Shown: positions 1 to 9,643, counted from the stretch's first letter. The stretch: DNA of 57,522 nt from Pseudarthrobacter oxydans (GCF_013314975.1 NZ_JABTYH010000033.1:1-57522), one strand, 5' to 3'. Notes: generated from the letters alone by a model not told the origin. A program made the numbers and translations.

Positions 1-151
1 TCAGATTTGCCCGACAAAAGCGTCAGATTGGGATCCCTAACGAGCATTTCGGACACACCCCGTGGAAGGCCTCAGGCCCCAAACTGACACTCATCCGAAC
101 GGGTCTGGAGCGGCCGGTCCTCTACAGCAGGCCTGGAAAGCCCCAACCGCC

Positions 152-1021
152 TCAGCCCTTCCGGTCCGCCCGGTACGCGCTGGGGCTTACCCCGTGCAGC
201 CGGCGGAATTGGCGCGAGAAGTAGAACTGGTCTGCCAGCCCGATTTCGCGCCCCACCTCCGCAATTGTCAGGTCTGTTGTGTCGAGCAGGAGCCTGGCCC
301 GGGCCATCTTCAAAGCTGTGTGGTGGGCCAGCACTCCCCCGCCTGTCGCCTCCCGGAACAGCTTGCTCAAGTGCGACGGCGAAACACCCACCACCCTGGC
401 CAGGTCCGGCAGCCGGATGGCACCGTCCACCCGGTCCTCCAGGAACTTCATCGCCTGCTGCAGCGGCGTCCCCTGTTCCGGGAGGCGGCGGTCCACCGCC
501 AGGGTAGCCAGCAGCTTCCAGGCCATCCCCGCTGTGGCCACCAGGCGGGCCGGCGACTGGTCCTGCTCCAGGGCAGTAATGATCCCGTCCAGCATGGCGG
601 TCAGCCGGTCCACCGCCACCAGCGGAATGATGGGCCGGCCGGCGCGCACCCCGGATTCTTCAACGAGTTCGGCGGCATCGGAGCCACGGACGTGGCACCA
701 CCAGATGGTCCAGGGGTCCTCAGCAGAGGCACCGTAGGCATGAGCCTCACCGGTGTTGCCGGGAAGTACGACGGCGGTCGCCTTGCCAACGTCGTACCGC
801 GCACCGCCGGATTCCACCCACCCCGCCCCCGCGACGCAGAGGATGACGATGGTTTCCTCCGCGCCCTGGGGGCGGTACCGCCCGTGCTCTTCGGCAGCAG
901 GAAAAACGCCGGCATCGGTGACCACCAGACGCCGCGTGATGGGACGCTCCAGCGCCTCCCGGACCAGCGGCCGGGGAACCACCACCAAGCGCTGGTTGGG
1001 GAACCCCGCTGCCCGCTCCAC
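152..1021 (-). CDS. AraC-family transcriptional regulator with cupin-like sensor domain
   Basis: A DNA-binding regulator of about 289 residues. The N-terminal half is a cupin-like effector domain of the AraC sugar-regulator type. The C-terminal 100 residues carry two helix-turn-helix units; LARVVGVSPSHLSKLFREA and the closing FSRQFRRLHGVSPSAYR match the AraC/XylS signature. I prefer the GTG at 1021 because a GGAAGGAG ribosome-binding site lies just upstream; a TTG at 1063 would add 14 unsupported residues. It lies directly downstream of the GH35 gene on the same strand, so control of galactoside use is the likely role (inference). The inducer is not evident. Confidence 0.85.
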   Translation of the reverse strand: MERAAGFPNQRLVVVPRPLVREALERPITRRLVVTDAGVFPAAEEHGRYRPQGAEETIVILCVAGAGWVESGGARYDVGKATAVVLPGNTGEAHAYGASAEDPWTIWWCHVRGSDAAELVEESGVRAGRPIIPLVAVDRLTAMLDGIITALEQDQSPARLVATAGMAWKLLATLAVDRRLPEQGTPLQQAMKFLEDRVDGAIRLPDLARVVGVSPSHLSKLFREATGGGVLAHHTALKMARARLLLDTTDLTIAEVGREIGLADQFYFSRQFRRLHGVSPSAYRADRKG

Positions 1022-1072
1022 CCCGCACTCCTTCCGCCACGAAGTGTCTATGCTATGGCACAAGGCGGCAGC

Positions 1073-3442
1073 TCAGGCGGGTTCCTCCGTCCACCCAATC
1101 CAGTGGAGGAGCTCGAGGCTGTCCAGGGAAACCAGGTCACCGGCAACCGCGTCCCGCCGGCGCTGCGCCTCGGCCGGCAGCCCAACCTCTGCATCTTTCG
1201 GGAGCGGCAGGATCTGGAGCCTTACGTCCGAGCCGTGGCGTATCCCGGCGTCATCGGTTTCGATAATCCATGGAGAACCATCCCAGAACCTGTCCGCCAC
1301 CACGGTTCCGTCAACCACCAGGCGGGCAACATCCCCGGCCCAGGAAACCTCCAGTTCCGTATGGTCCCCGGCCAGGTCCGCCCCCGCCACATCCACCGCA
1401 TAAACAGCTGCCAGCTCGTCAACGTCTGCCTCCGTAGGTGCGGCAGCGCGGCCCGCTAGGGAGCCGAACGACGCCGGAACGGACTTCGCGGCGCGGATCC
1501 GCTCGGCAGGCAGCGTCCGGCGAAAGATTTCAGGCTTCAAGGTGCCTGTCCGCACGACCTCGAACCCGCCGTCCGCGGTGGAGTAGCGCCGCACGGCGGG
1601 TTCTCCCTGCGACCTGCCGGCCAGGCGGCCGTCCGCACCAACCCAGAGCGGGTCTGCGGACAGGACCAGCTGCCGGCCCTGCGGTGTTTCCAAAGCCCAC
1701 GCCTGGCCGGCCAGGCGGGAGGGCAGGACAAGAATGGCCAAAGAGCCTACGACCGAGCTCGCCGTCAACGTGACCGGACCGCCGGCGTCAACGGCGTACA
1801 CGCCCCCGCCCAGCGCGGTTGCCGCCCCATCCAGAACGGTTCCTTCCGGCACGCACAGCTGCGGCACTATCCCTTCCTCCGCATCGAGTACCAGCGTGGG
1901 CGCACCCTCCGGGTCCAGCAGTGTGAAGGCAGACGCCGTTGCCCAGCGAAGGCGGACACCTGCCACGTCCAGATTGACGGGCCAGCGCGCGATGGTACCG
2001 GCCGGAATGGTGAGGCCCCCGCGCGGAAAGGTAAGTGTTTCCCCGTCCAGGAGGAGCCTGAACTGGGCTCCCGGGTAATCCGGCAGGGGAATGTGCGGCT
2101 GGTGCCAGGTGACAAACAGGAACCCGGACCGGCCGTCCGAGCGCATGGCCCAGCGGAGCGTGGCCGCGTCATCAATGCTTGCAGGAAGTGTGTCCGGCAG
2201 GGTGGACGGCATCGGCGCGAGCCGGGCACCAAAGGCTGCCAGGAACGCGTGCTGCTTCCGCAGTTCGGCGAAGCTCTGCGCCAGCCGTCCCGCCGCACCG
2301 ATGGGGGCGTGGAAATCGTAGTCAAACACCGGAAGATCGTTGGGGTAGCCCGTTGCCTGGGACTCCTGCATTCCGCCCGGGGGATTAATTCCGCCGGTGA
2401 ACATGTAATAGCCCTGCCACGCGGAGCCGCTGCCGATCTTGGTGTTGGCCACCGCCGCAACGTCCTTGCCGCCGGGCCACGGCCGCCGCTGGTAGGCCGT
2501 GGCCATGCCGCCGGTGAGTTCGCAGGTTGCCGGCGGATACAGCGTGGACTGGGAACGGGCCGGTGCAGCACCGCTTCCCGAGAAGTGCTCACGCAGGTCC
2601 GCACCGATCCCCGGGTCATCCCACTCGTGGCTGAAGAAGTAGTGCTCCCGGAAGGTGGGGTCCCACGGGGCGTCGGCGTCAACCCAAAAGCCGTCCCCGT
2701 AGCCACCGAAGACCGGCATGACGTCGACCTCAGGGATGTCAGCCGCGCCCCAGGCGGTTGCCGTCCAGACGGGTGCGCCCAGCCCGGCCGCTCTGGCCAG
2801 TTTCTTGAGCTCCGTGATGTGCCGGGGCTGGTCGTAGAGCTCATTTTCCAGCTGGATGCCAATGACATTGCTGTCCGGGCCGGTGAGGCCGTGCAGTTCC
2901 TTGCCGATGCGGTTGAACCAGCGCTCCACCATGGCCAGGTACGCGGGGTCGTTGGTCCGGTGTGCCACCGGCGCGGCCTGCACCCAGTCCGGGAAGCCGC
3001 CGTTGCGGACCTCGCCGTGGCACCAGGGGCCCAGGCGCAGCACCACGTCCAGGCCAACGTCAGCGCAGAGCCGGACGAACGCAGCCACGTCCAGGTTGCC
3101 GTCAAAGCGTGCCTCGCCCTCGACCGGCTCGTGGTGGATCCAGAAGATGTAGCACGCCACCACAGTGATCCCTCCAGCCTTCATCAGCCGCAAGCGCTCT
3201 TCCCAGCGGGACCGGAGCAGGCGGCTAAAGTGAAGTTCCCCTGACACCGGCACCGCCGGGACGCCGTCGTGTTCTATGAACTGGCTGGTGAGCCTCCACC
3301 TTTTGTGGCGGTCCTCGGTGTTGCTCATGGGCGGGAACTGCAGCGCCCGTTCGTGCGGCCGGTGCGCGGCGCTAAGCATCCCGGCGCTGGGCATCTCAAG
3401 GGTCCCCAGCCCGATCGGCATGGAGGTCTCGGGGTTCATCAC
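1073..3442 (-). CDS. GH35-family beta-galactosidase
   Basis: Predicted to hydrolyse terminal beta-galactosides. The N-terminal third is a GH35 TIM barrel: the block around GELHFSRLLRSRWEERL, then GPWCHGEVRNGGFPDW, then IGIQLENELYDQ, whose NE should hold the acid/base glutamate. The remaining part is beta-rich accessory domains. No signal peptide is visible, so the enzyme is probably cytoplasmic. The first about 38 residues before MSNTEDRHKRW look unlike the family, so the true start may be the internal ATG near 3328. The AraC regulator follows 51 bases downstream. No transporter is adjacent, so the substrate must enter by another system. Confidence 0.85.
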   Translation of the reverse strand: MMNPETSMPIGLGTLEMPSAGMLSAAHRPHERALQFPPMSNTEDRHKRWRLTSQFIEHDGVPAVPVSGELHFSRLLRSRWEERLRLMKAGGITVVACYIFWIHHEPVEGEARFDGNLDVAAFVRLCADVGLDVVLRLGPWCHGEVRNGGFPDWVQAAPVAHRTNDPAYLAMVERWFNRIGKELHGLTGPDSNVIGIQLENELYDQPRHITELKKLARAAGLGAPVWTATAWGAADIPEVDVMPVFGGYGDGFWVDADAPWDPTFREHYFFSHEWDDPGIGADLREHFSGSGAAPARSQSTLYPPATCELTGGMATAYQRRPWPGGKDVAAVANTKIGSGSAWQGYYMFTGGINPPGGMQESQATGYPNDLPVFDYDFHAPIGAAGRLAQSFAELRKQHAFLAAFGARLAPMPSTLPDTLPASIDDAATLRWAMRSDGRSGFLFVTWHQPHIPLPDYPGAQFRLLLDGETLTFPRGGLTIPAGTIARWPVNLDVAGVRLRWATASAFTLLDPEGAPTLVLDAEEGIVPQLCVPEGTVLDGAATALGGGVYAVDAGGPVTLTASSVVGSLAILVLPSRLAGQAWALETPQGRQLVLSADPLWVGADGRLAGRSQGEPAVRRYSTADGGFEVVRTGTLKPEIFRRTLPAERIRAAKSVPASFGSLAGRAAAPTEADVDELAAVYAVDVAGADLAGDHTELEVSWAGDVARLVVDGTVVADRFWDGSPWIIETDDAGIRHGSDVRLQILPLPKDAEVGLPAEAQRRRDAVAGDLVSLDSLELLHWIGWTEEPA

Positions 3443-3534
3443 TACTTCACACTATGCCCATCACTCCTGGCCGCCCATGGCAGAAAAACGCAACTATATG
3501 GACGATCTTCTTTGCGCCGGCGCCCCGCACGTCC

Positions 3535-4449
3535 TCACCGGAAGTCGGCCGTCGAGTCCTTTGCGACCTCCAGGAGCGTTGTCTGGAAGGCAATTTCGGC
3601 AGCGGCACGGACCCTGTCATGGCGGTGCGCCAGCAGGACCCGCCGGGACGGGGCCGATGAGCCCAGCGAAACGATGCTCACGCCGGGGTGTTTATTGACG
3701 ACGGCGGTCCGGGGCGCCAGCGCGATGCCCAGGCCAACACTGACCATGGCCTGGGCCTCCTGGTAGTCATTGGCGTGGAAGGCGATCCGGGGCGTAAATC
3801 CGGCAGCGCTGGCACTTCGCTGCAGGACCTCCACGACAGGGTGTTCCTGGCCGCGGACGATCCATTCCTCGTCCGCCAGGTCCGCCATGGCCACCTGCTT
3901 CCGGCGGGCCAGGCGGTGGTCCTTGCCGACAATCAGCGCTGTGGCGTCCTCGAACACCGTGGTCAGGGCGAAGTCCTCCGGATTCATCCGGTTCCATTCG
4001 TAGTCCCACAGCAGTGACATTCCCACCTGGCCGTTCTCCAGCATCTCAATCAGGTCCTCGAACCGGCTGCTGCGGACATGCAGCTCGATGGCCGGGTACT
4101 CCTTCTTGAATCGGCTGATGACGACGGGGAGGAACGAGCCTCCGAGCGTGGGGAAGGTTCCCATGGTGAGGCTGCCCCGGTTAAGGCCTGCGATTTCCGC
4201 AAGGTCGGCCTCGGCCGCTGCCATCTGCCGGAGGATGCGCCGCGTATGGGAGGCAAGGACGTGTCCGGCATCCGTGGGGACCATGCCCCGCGTCTGCCTC
4301 TGCAGGAGGGGCTGCCCGATTTCGGCTTCCAGGCGCCGGAGCTGCTGGGAAACCCCGGAGGGCGAGTACACATGCTTTTCCGCCGCAGCGGTGATCGACC
4401 CGAGCTCAACGACATCAAGCAGCAGTTCAAGCCTCCGGACGTTCAACAT
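3535..4449 (-). CDS. LysR-family transcriptional regulator
   Basis: A LysR-type regulator of 304 residues, normal for the family. The N-terminal 60 residues are the winged helix-turn-helix (MLNVRRLELLLDVVELGSI, then SPSGVSQQLRRLEAEIG). The rest is a periplasmic-binding-like effector domain. It is divergent from the prpF-like gene at 4728 with a 278-base shared control region containing an inverted repeat. By the usual LysR arrangement it probably activates the tricarboxylate isomerase and transporter genes to its right in response to their substrate (inference). Confidence 0.9.
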   Translation of the reverse strand: MLNVRRLELLLDVVELGSITAAAEKHVYSPSGVSQQLRRLEAEIGQPLLQRQTRGMVPTDAGHVLASHTRRILRQMAAAEADLAEIAGLNRGSLTMGTFPTLGGSFLPVVISRFKKEYPAIELHVRSSRFEDLIEMLENGQVGMSLLWDYEWNRMNPEDFALTTVFEDATALIVGKDHRLARRKQVAMADLADEEWIVRGQEHPVVEVLQRSASAAGFTPRIAFHANDYQEAQAMVSVGLGIALAPRTAVVNKHPGVSIVSLGSSAPSRRVLLAHRHDRVRAAAEIAFQTTLLEVAKDSTADFR

Positions 4450-4611
4450 GGCAGCCCTCCGATTGAAGTGTTTGTTACATACCCCTCACCATTCTAGGCC
4501 CCTGCTTCATGCAGACCTAGAAATCGCGCCCCCGCCGATGCCGGCTCCGCCGCTTCCGTTGCAGAAGGGCTAAAAGTGCGCGGGCAGCTGTGCTTGTGAT
4601 TGAAGAAAAAG

Positions 4612-4625
4612 TGCATAGATATGCA
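4612..4625. promoter_or_regulatory. inverted repeat, candidate LysR operator
   Basis: TGCATAGATATGCA is a 6-base inverted repeat around a 2-base spacer in an AT-rich patch, 102 bases before the prpF-like start and in the divergent control region of the LysR gene. The shape fits a LysR-family site, but no footprint is known for this regulator. Confidence 0.4.
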
Positions 4626-4727
4626 AAATTTGGCGTTTGTAATTCATCATTGACCCGGATCACACTGGTGAAAGCCGGTAAGGCTTGATGGCCCATTGAA
4701 GGGCCCACAAGGATGTGAAGGGCAATC

Positions 4728-5807
4728 ATGTTTAAGATCCCAGCAGTGTGGATGCGGGGCGGGACCAGCAAGTGCTGGGTCTTCGAATGGGACAACCTCC
4801 AGGTCCCCGGAAAAAGCGTGGACGAGGTCCTCCTCCGCCTCTTTGGCAGCCCCGACCACCGGCAGGTGGATGGAGTGGGCGGCGGGACATCCACGACGAG
4901 CAAGGCAGTCATCCTCTCCCGTTCCCTGGGCGAGGATGCTGACGTTGACTACACGTTCGCCCAGGTGGCCATAGATGAACACAAGGTGGACTGGGGAAGC
5001 AACTGCGGAAACTGCTCGGCAGTGGTGGCACCGTACGCCATAGAGCGCGGCTGGGTGGAGCCCGGCCAGGAAAGCACCTCGGTCAGGACGCTGAACACCA
5101 ACACCGATCAGCTCATCCTGCAGAAAGTCCCCACCCCCGGTGGCGCACTCCAGGATCCCGGGACCCAGCTGATCCCGGGCGTTCCTTTCCCCGGGCTTCC
5201 GGTGGGCATGGGTTTCCTCGACCCTGCAGGGCGCACCACCGGGAAGCTGTTTCCCACCGGCGAGCCCCTGGACAAGGTGACCTTCGACGGCCGGCAGGTT
5301 CCCGCCACGCTCATTGATGCCGGGGCACCGCTGATCATCCTCGACGCCGCGTCCATCGGGCTCACGGGCCACGAAACGGCGGCGGACATCGACAGCCAGG
5401 CGGCGTTGCTGGTGCACCTCGATGACGTGCGCAGGGACGCGGCCGTCCGCATGGGTCTTGCGGCCAGCCGGGCCGAGGCCGAGCGGGCCATCCCCAAGCT
5501 GGCGATCGTGGCCACGGCATCGCCTGACGACGAGGCTGACCTTGTTGTCCGAATGCTGTCCATGGGCAGACTCCACCCCGCCCTCGCGATCACCGGAAGC
5601 GTAGCCCTGACCATGGCCGCGCAGCATGAGGGCACGGTGGTCCGGGACCTGCTCGCCACAGATCCCTCCTCAGGCCTGACCATGCGGACACCGGCCGGCA
5701 TCGTCCAGACATGGGCGGAAGTACGTGACGGCGTCCCCGTCGTCGGCACCCTCCGAAGCGCCCGCCGCATCGCTGACGCGGAACTGCTGCTTCCACAGAC
5801 CTGGTAA
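4728..5807 (+). CDS. PrpF-family isomerase (methylaconitate / oxalomesaconate type)
   Basis: A PrpF-type protein of 359 residues. The family isomerises double bonds in tricarboxylates such as 2-methylaconitate, 4-oxalomesaconate or aconitate. The start PAVWMRGGTSKCWVF is the family hallmark, as are VDGVGGGTSTTSKAV and the segment WGSNCGNCSAVVAPYAI. A GAAGGG ribosome-binding site precedes the ATG. It is the first gene of a plus-strand run with tripartite tricarboxylate transporter genes, so the protein probably processes the imported acid. No AcnD or ring-cleavage enzyme lies nearby, so the exact substrate cannot be named. Confidence 0.88.
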   Translation: MFKIPAVWMRGGTSKCWVFEWDNLQVPGKSVDEVLLRLFGSPDHRQVDGVGGGTSTTSKAVILSRSLGEDADVDYTFAQVAIDEHKVDWGSNCGNCSAVVAPYAIERGWVEPGQESTSVRTLNTNTDQLILQKVPTPGGALQDPGTQLIPGVPFPGLPVGMGFLDPAGRTTGKLFPTGEPLDKVTFDGRQVPATLIDAGAPLIILDAASIGLTGHETAADIDSQAALLVHLDDVRRDAAVRMGLAASRAEAERAIPKLAIVATASPDDEADLVVRMLSMGRLHPALAITGSVALTMAAQHEGTVVRDLLATDPSSGLTMRTPAGIVQTWAEVRDGVPVVGTLRSARRIADAELLLPQTW

Positions 5808-5885
5808 CCCCCAACAGCCTCCCCGCCCAGCTGCACCGGACTGGTGTTTCATGGAAGGAAGGCACCAACCCCAAAGGATTCCTCA

Positions 5886-7103
5886 ATGACGAGCAATAAG
5901 TCATCCTTGGAGCCGCCCGGAACCTCCCCGGACGGCGCTGCCGACCCTGCAGAGCAGACCCAACACACAGAGCTGCCAGATCCCCCGAAGCACTCCCGGC
6001 GCACGATCCTTGCCGCAGCAGGAGCCTTCGCACTGCTTGGAACTGCCACCACCGTCCTGGGCGGAAGCCTGCTGAACCCGCCCTCCAGCACCGAAGACGG
6101 CGACTTCAGCGGCGAGACCCTCGAATTCCTCATTCCGCTGGCATCCGGCGGTGGCACGGACACGTGGGCGCGCTTCATCGGCACAGAGCTCACCAACTAT
6201 GTGGCCGGCCGCCCCGGCTTTGCCCCCGTGAATGAAGCCGGCGGTGAAGGCATCCTCGGGACCAACCGGTTCGCCCGCTCCGCCAAGACTGACGGGACCG
6301 AGATCCTGGTGGGCACCGCATCGACGGTTGTGCCCTGGGTGCTGGGCCGCTCAGCGGTGAAGTACTCGTTCGAAGACCTGAAGCCCGTCGTCGTCAATGG
6401 AACTGGCGGCGTCATCTACGCCCGGGCTGAAGCCGGGGTGGCCGGCGTGCAGGACCTGATCAACAGGGACACCCCGCTGGAATTCGGCGGCATCAGCGCC
6501 ACGGGCCTGGACATCACCACCCTGGTGGCTTTCGACCTGCTCGAGGCGGACGTCACCAGCACCTTCGGCTTCGAAGGCCGCGGACCCGTCAACCTGGCCC
6601 TCCAGCGCGGGGAAATCGATCTGGACTACCAGACCACCTCGGCCTACGGCTCGGCGGTCGAAGGCATCGCCAAGGAAGGCAAAGCCGTTGTCCTGATGTC
6701 CTTCGGCCAGCTGGACGAGGCCGGGGAAGTAGTCCGCGACCCGAACTTTCCGGACGTTCCCACGGTTGCAGAAGCTTACGAGACGCTGCACGGATCAAAG
6801 CCCTCGGGTGAAAAGTACGAGGCCTACAAGACCCTGCTTGGACTCACCTACACCTACCAAAAAGGGCTCTGGGTTCCGCAAGAGACCCCCGAGAAGGCGT
6901 ACCAGCTGCTGCGCGAGTCCAGCGAAAAGCTCGGCACGGACCCGGCATTCCAGGAGAAGGCCGCCAAAGTACTCGGCGGCTATCCCCTGGTGGCCGATTC
7001 CGGCGTGGCCGAACGGGTCCGCGAGGCCTACACCGTCAGCAGCTCCGTCCGGTCCTATGTCACGGGACTGCTCGCGGACAAATACAACATCCACGTTGAA
7101 TAA
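5886..7103 (+). CDS. TctC-type tricarboxylate substrate-binding protein
   Basis: Extracytoplasmic binding protein of a tripartite tricarboxylate transporter. The start at 5886 is chosen because AAAGGA lies seven bases upstream; an ATG 42 bases earlier has no such site. A basic N-terminus with SRRTILAAAGAFALLG suggests Tat-dependent export. There is no lipobox cysteine right after the hydrophobic stretch, so it may stay attached by the uncleaved helix. The body shows the TctC/Bug fold, with the segment FLIPLASGGGTDTWARF near residue 80. The TctA-TctB fusion follows 8 bases downstream, forming one transporter. Confidence 0.85.
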   Translation: MTSNKSSLEPPGTSPDGAADPAEQTQHTELPDPPKHSRRTILAAAGAFALLGTATTVLGGSLLNPPSSTEDGDFSGETLEFLIPLASGGGTDTWARFIGTELTNYVAGRPGFAPVNEAGGEGILGTNRFARSAKTDGTEILVGTASTVVPWVLGRSAVKYSFEDLKPVVVNGTGGVIYARAEAGVAGVQDLINRDTPLEFGGISATGLDITTLVAFDLLEADVTSTFGFEGRGPVNLALQRGEIDLDYQTTSAYGSAVEGIAKEGKAVVLMSFGQLDEAGEVVRDPNFPDVPTVAEAYETLHGSKPSGEKYEAYKTLLGLTYTYQKGLWVPQETPEKAYQLLRESSEKLGTDPAFQEKAAKVLGGYPLVADSGVAERVREAYTVSSSVRSYVTGLLADKYNIHVE

Positions 7104-7111
7104 GGACCATC

Positions 7112-9082
7112 ATGCTTGACTCCGCAATGGCAGCGCTGGCATCCCTCGCTGATCCTTCCCTCCTCATCATGCTCCTGATCGGCACCGTCGCCGGCCTGGT
7201 CATGGGACTCATCCCGGGCCTCGGCGGAACAGGCGCCGTCGCCATCCTCCTGCCCATCACGTTCGGCATGGAACCGCCCCAGGCGCTTGCCCTGCTCATC
7301 GGCGCCCTCGCCGTCGTGCACACCTCAGACACCGTTTCCGCTGTCCTGCTCGGGGCACCAGGCTCCGCCTCCGCCAGCGTCACGATGCTCGACGGTTATT
7401 CGATGGCGAAGAAAGGCGAGGCCGCACGTGCCCTGACCCTGGCGTTCCTGTCCTCCATGGCCGGCGGCATCATCGGTGCCATCGGCCTGACCCTGGCCAT
7501 CCCCCTTGCCCGGCCGCTGGTCCTCTCCTTTGCCAGCCCCGAGCTCTTTATGCTGACCGTCCTGGGCGTCGCCCTGGCAGCCGTACTGTCCCGGGGAAAC
7601 ATCATCAAGGGCGTCTCGGCAGGCCTCCTGGGCCTGGTGCTGGGCATGGTGGGAACCTCGCCCACCACGGCCGAGGAGCGTTTCACCTTCGGCAGCCTCT
7701 TCCTGGGCGACGGCCTGTCACTTGTGGCCGTAGCGCTGGGCATCTTCGGCCTGGCCGAAATCGCCTCACGTGCCAGCCAGCGCCGCGGACAGAAGGAAAC
7801 CATCAGCCTGGGCGGGGGATGGGGCCGGGGCATCCGCGAATGGCTCAGCCACTGGACCCAGGTGATCCGGGGAGCGCTCATCGGCATCTGGGCAGGTGTC
7901 CTGCCCGGCGTCGGCGCCACCGCCGGAACCTGGCTGGCGTACGGCCAGGCCGTCGCAACTGCCAAGGACAAGCGCAAGTTCGGCAAGGGAGACCCCCGCG
8001 GGATCGTCGGCCCCGAAAGCGCCAACAACTCCGTGGAAGCCGGAGACCTGATCCCCACCCTCCTGTTTGGTATCCCCGGCGGTGTCCCGTCGGCGATGCT
8101 CCTGGGCATGCTCCTCACCTACGGCATCCAGCCGGGCCCCTCCATCATCACCGAACACCTGGACCTGATGTACCTGATCGTGTGGTCCTTCGCGATCGCC
8201 TCGATCCTGGGCGCCCTGTTCTGCTTCCTCAGCGTCAAGCAGCTCGCCAAGCTCACCAAGGTTCCCTTCGCGGTCCTGGCAGCAGGCCTGGTGGCCGTGA
8301 TGCTCCTGGGTTCCTTCCAGGAAGGCGGCCAGCTCGGCGACCTCTGGATCATGATCATCCTGGGCGTCTTTGGCTGGCTCCTGAAGTCCACCGGCTTCCC
8401 CCGGGCACCGTTCCTGATCGGGTTCGTCCTGGCCATCCCGCTGGAGCGGTACTACTTCCTGACGGACAGCCTCTACGAAGGATTCGACTGGATGCTGCGT
8501 CCCGGTGTCCTGGTGTTCCTGGCCATCCTGGTCCTCCCCATCATCTGGGCCTTCATCAAGTTCATCCGCGCCCGCCGCAAGACCAACTTCGACGACGGAC
8601 ACAGGGACGAACAGCCCGAAGATGACGAGGCTCCGCTGAAGAACTCCAACTGGTCCCTCGTTGCGGCAGGCATCTTCACCGCGGCCTTCGCCGCGGCACT
8701 GATATCGTCCACGTCATTCTCGCCGGAGGCCCGGCTGGTGCCGCAGCTGGTGAGTATCGGCGGCCTGGTATTCTCCGGGATCCTGTTGTTCACCGAGATC
8801 CGCACCCGGCTCCGGGCACGGACCGAAGGTGCAGGCTGGACCCTTGACGCAGGGTTCGCGTTCAAGACGTTCGCATGGATGACCGGATTCCTCGCACTGA
8901 CCGCCGTCTTTGGGTACCTGATCGCGGTAACGATCTTCATCCCCGCCTTCCTGCTGGTCGTGGCAAGGGCGCGGCTGAAAGTCGCCGTGATCTACACAGG
9001 CGTCCTGTACCTCGTGCTCCTCGCACTCCCCTCGCTGCTGCCGATCGACCTGCCGCAGGGCTGGTTCAACACCCTTGTTTAG
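7112..9082 (+). CDS. TctA-TctB fusion permease of a tripartite tricarboxylate transporter
   Basis: Membrane component of 656 residues, much longer than the usual TctA of about 500. Residues 1-490 are TctA: GLIPGLGGTGAVAILLPI and GIWAGVLPGVGATAGTW are the two inverted-repeat signatures, and GPESANNSVEAGDLIPTL is the conserved loop. After a charged linker rich in D and E (about residues 490-515), residues 518-656 form four more membrane segments that look like TctB, the small subunit. Separate TctA and TctB exist in the second cluster of this window (23158-25166). The fusion would fix subunit stoichiometry. Substrate is inferred as a di- or tricarboxylate. Confidence 0.88.
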   Translation: MLDSAMAALASLADPSLLIMLLIGTVAGLVMGLIPGLGGTGAVAILLPITFGMEPPQALALLIGALAVVHTSDTVSAVLLGAPGSASASVTMLDGYSMAKKGEAARALTLAFLSSMAGGIIGAIGLTLAIPLARPLVLSFASPELFMLTVLGVALAAVLSRGNIIKGVSAGLLGLVLGMVGTSPTTAEERFTFGSLFLGDGLSLVAVALGIFGLAEIASRASQRRGQKETISLGGGWGRGIREWLSHWTQVIRGALIGIWAGVLPGVGATAGTWLAYGQAVATAKDKRKFGKGDPRGIVGPESANNSVEAGDLIPTLLFGIPGGVPSAMLLGMLLTYGIQPGPSIITEHLDLMYLIVWSFAIASILGALFCFLSVKQLAKLTKVPFAVLAAGLVAVMLLGSFQEGGQLGDLWIMIILGVFGWLLKSTGFPRAPFLIGFVLAIPLERYYFLTDSLYEGFDWMLRPGVLVFLAILVLPIIWAFIKFIRARRKTNFDDGHRDEQPEDDEAPLKNSNWSLVAAGIFTAAFAAALISSTSFSPEARLVPQLVSIGGLVFSGILLFTEIRTRLRARTEGAGWTLDAGFAFKTFAWMTGFLALTAVFGYLIAVTIFIPAFLLVVARARLKVAVIYTGVLYLVLLALPSLLPIDLPQGWFNTLV

Positions 9083-9118
9083 ACGTCCGCCACACACATT
9101 GGCCATTGGAGAAAAGAA

Positions 9119-9499
9119 ATGACGGTACTCGTCGCCTATGCACCTGCTTCAGAAGGCAGGGAAGCCCTGTCAGAAGGAATCAAGGAAGCGCACCTCAGGA
9201 AGTCGGACCTGCTGATTGTGAATATCGGCCGCGGCCACCACGACCTGGAGCCGGAGGAAGTGCGCGGGCTGGAAACCCGGCTGGCCGAGGCCGGCCTGGG
9301 CCTGACCATCGAGTCCTCGGTCCTGTCTGATCCCGGGGATGCTGTCATCCAGATCGCCCAGGACCGCAACGTCGACATGATCGTGATCGGCCTTCGGCAC
9401 CGGTCCATGGTGGGAAAGCTCATCCTCGGAAGCACCGTCCAGAGGATCCTGCTCGACGCCACCTGCCCGGTGCTGGCGGTCCGCTCCGACAAGCTCTGA
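9119..9499 (+). CDS. universal stress protein (UspA family), transporter-linked
   Basis: A single-domain UspA-like protein of 126 residues. The last third holds VDMIVIGLRHRSMVGKLILG followed by the segment through LLDATCPVLAV, which is the nucleotide-binding G-x2-G-x9-G(S/T) region. A GGAGAAAA ribosome-binding site precedes the ATG. It is 36 bases after the transporter fusion. UspA-like TeaD is known to modulate the TeaABC TRAP transporter, so a regulatory link to the neighbouring TTT transporter is plausible (inference). Confidence 0.9.
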   Translation: MTVLVAYAPASEGREALSEGIKEAHLRKSDLLIVNIGRGHHDLEPEEVRGLETRLAEAGLGLTIESSVLSDPGDAVIQIAQDRNVDMIVIGLRHRSMVGKLILGSTVQRILLDATCPVLAVRSDKL

Positions 9500-9515
9500 C
9501 CGGAGCCCACTGGCT

Positions 9516-9607
9516 GCCGGACTTCTTGTCCGGCCCGCGTGCTGCCGTTCCCGCACTCCATCGCAACAGGTAGCCCGAAGGACGGGCGCGGGGACGCCAC
9601 AGCACGC
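9516..9607. other. hairpin-rich segment after the universal stress gene
   Basis: Three nested or adjacent stems are visible. GCCGGAC pairs with GTCCGGC across a 5-base loop (9516-9534). GCGTGCTG at 9537 pairs with CAGCACGC at 9600. Within that, GCCCG-AAGGA-CGGGC forms a small hairpin. The first may end the upstream transcript; the larger fold has no recognised riboswitch consensus. Confidence 0.4.
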
Positions 9608-9610
9608 AAG

Positions 9611-9643
9611 GGAGGCAGGGTGACCACCGGTCACCCTGCCTCC
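9611..9643. terminator. strong stem-loop, probable terminator
   Basis: A perfect 15-base-pair stem with a 3-base loop (GGAGGCAGGGTGACC paired to GGTCACCCTGCCTCC). There is no T-run, which is common for actinobacterial terminators. It separates the transporter and stress gene unit from the small gene at 9708. Confidence 0.65.
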
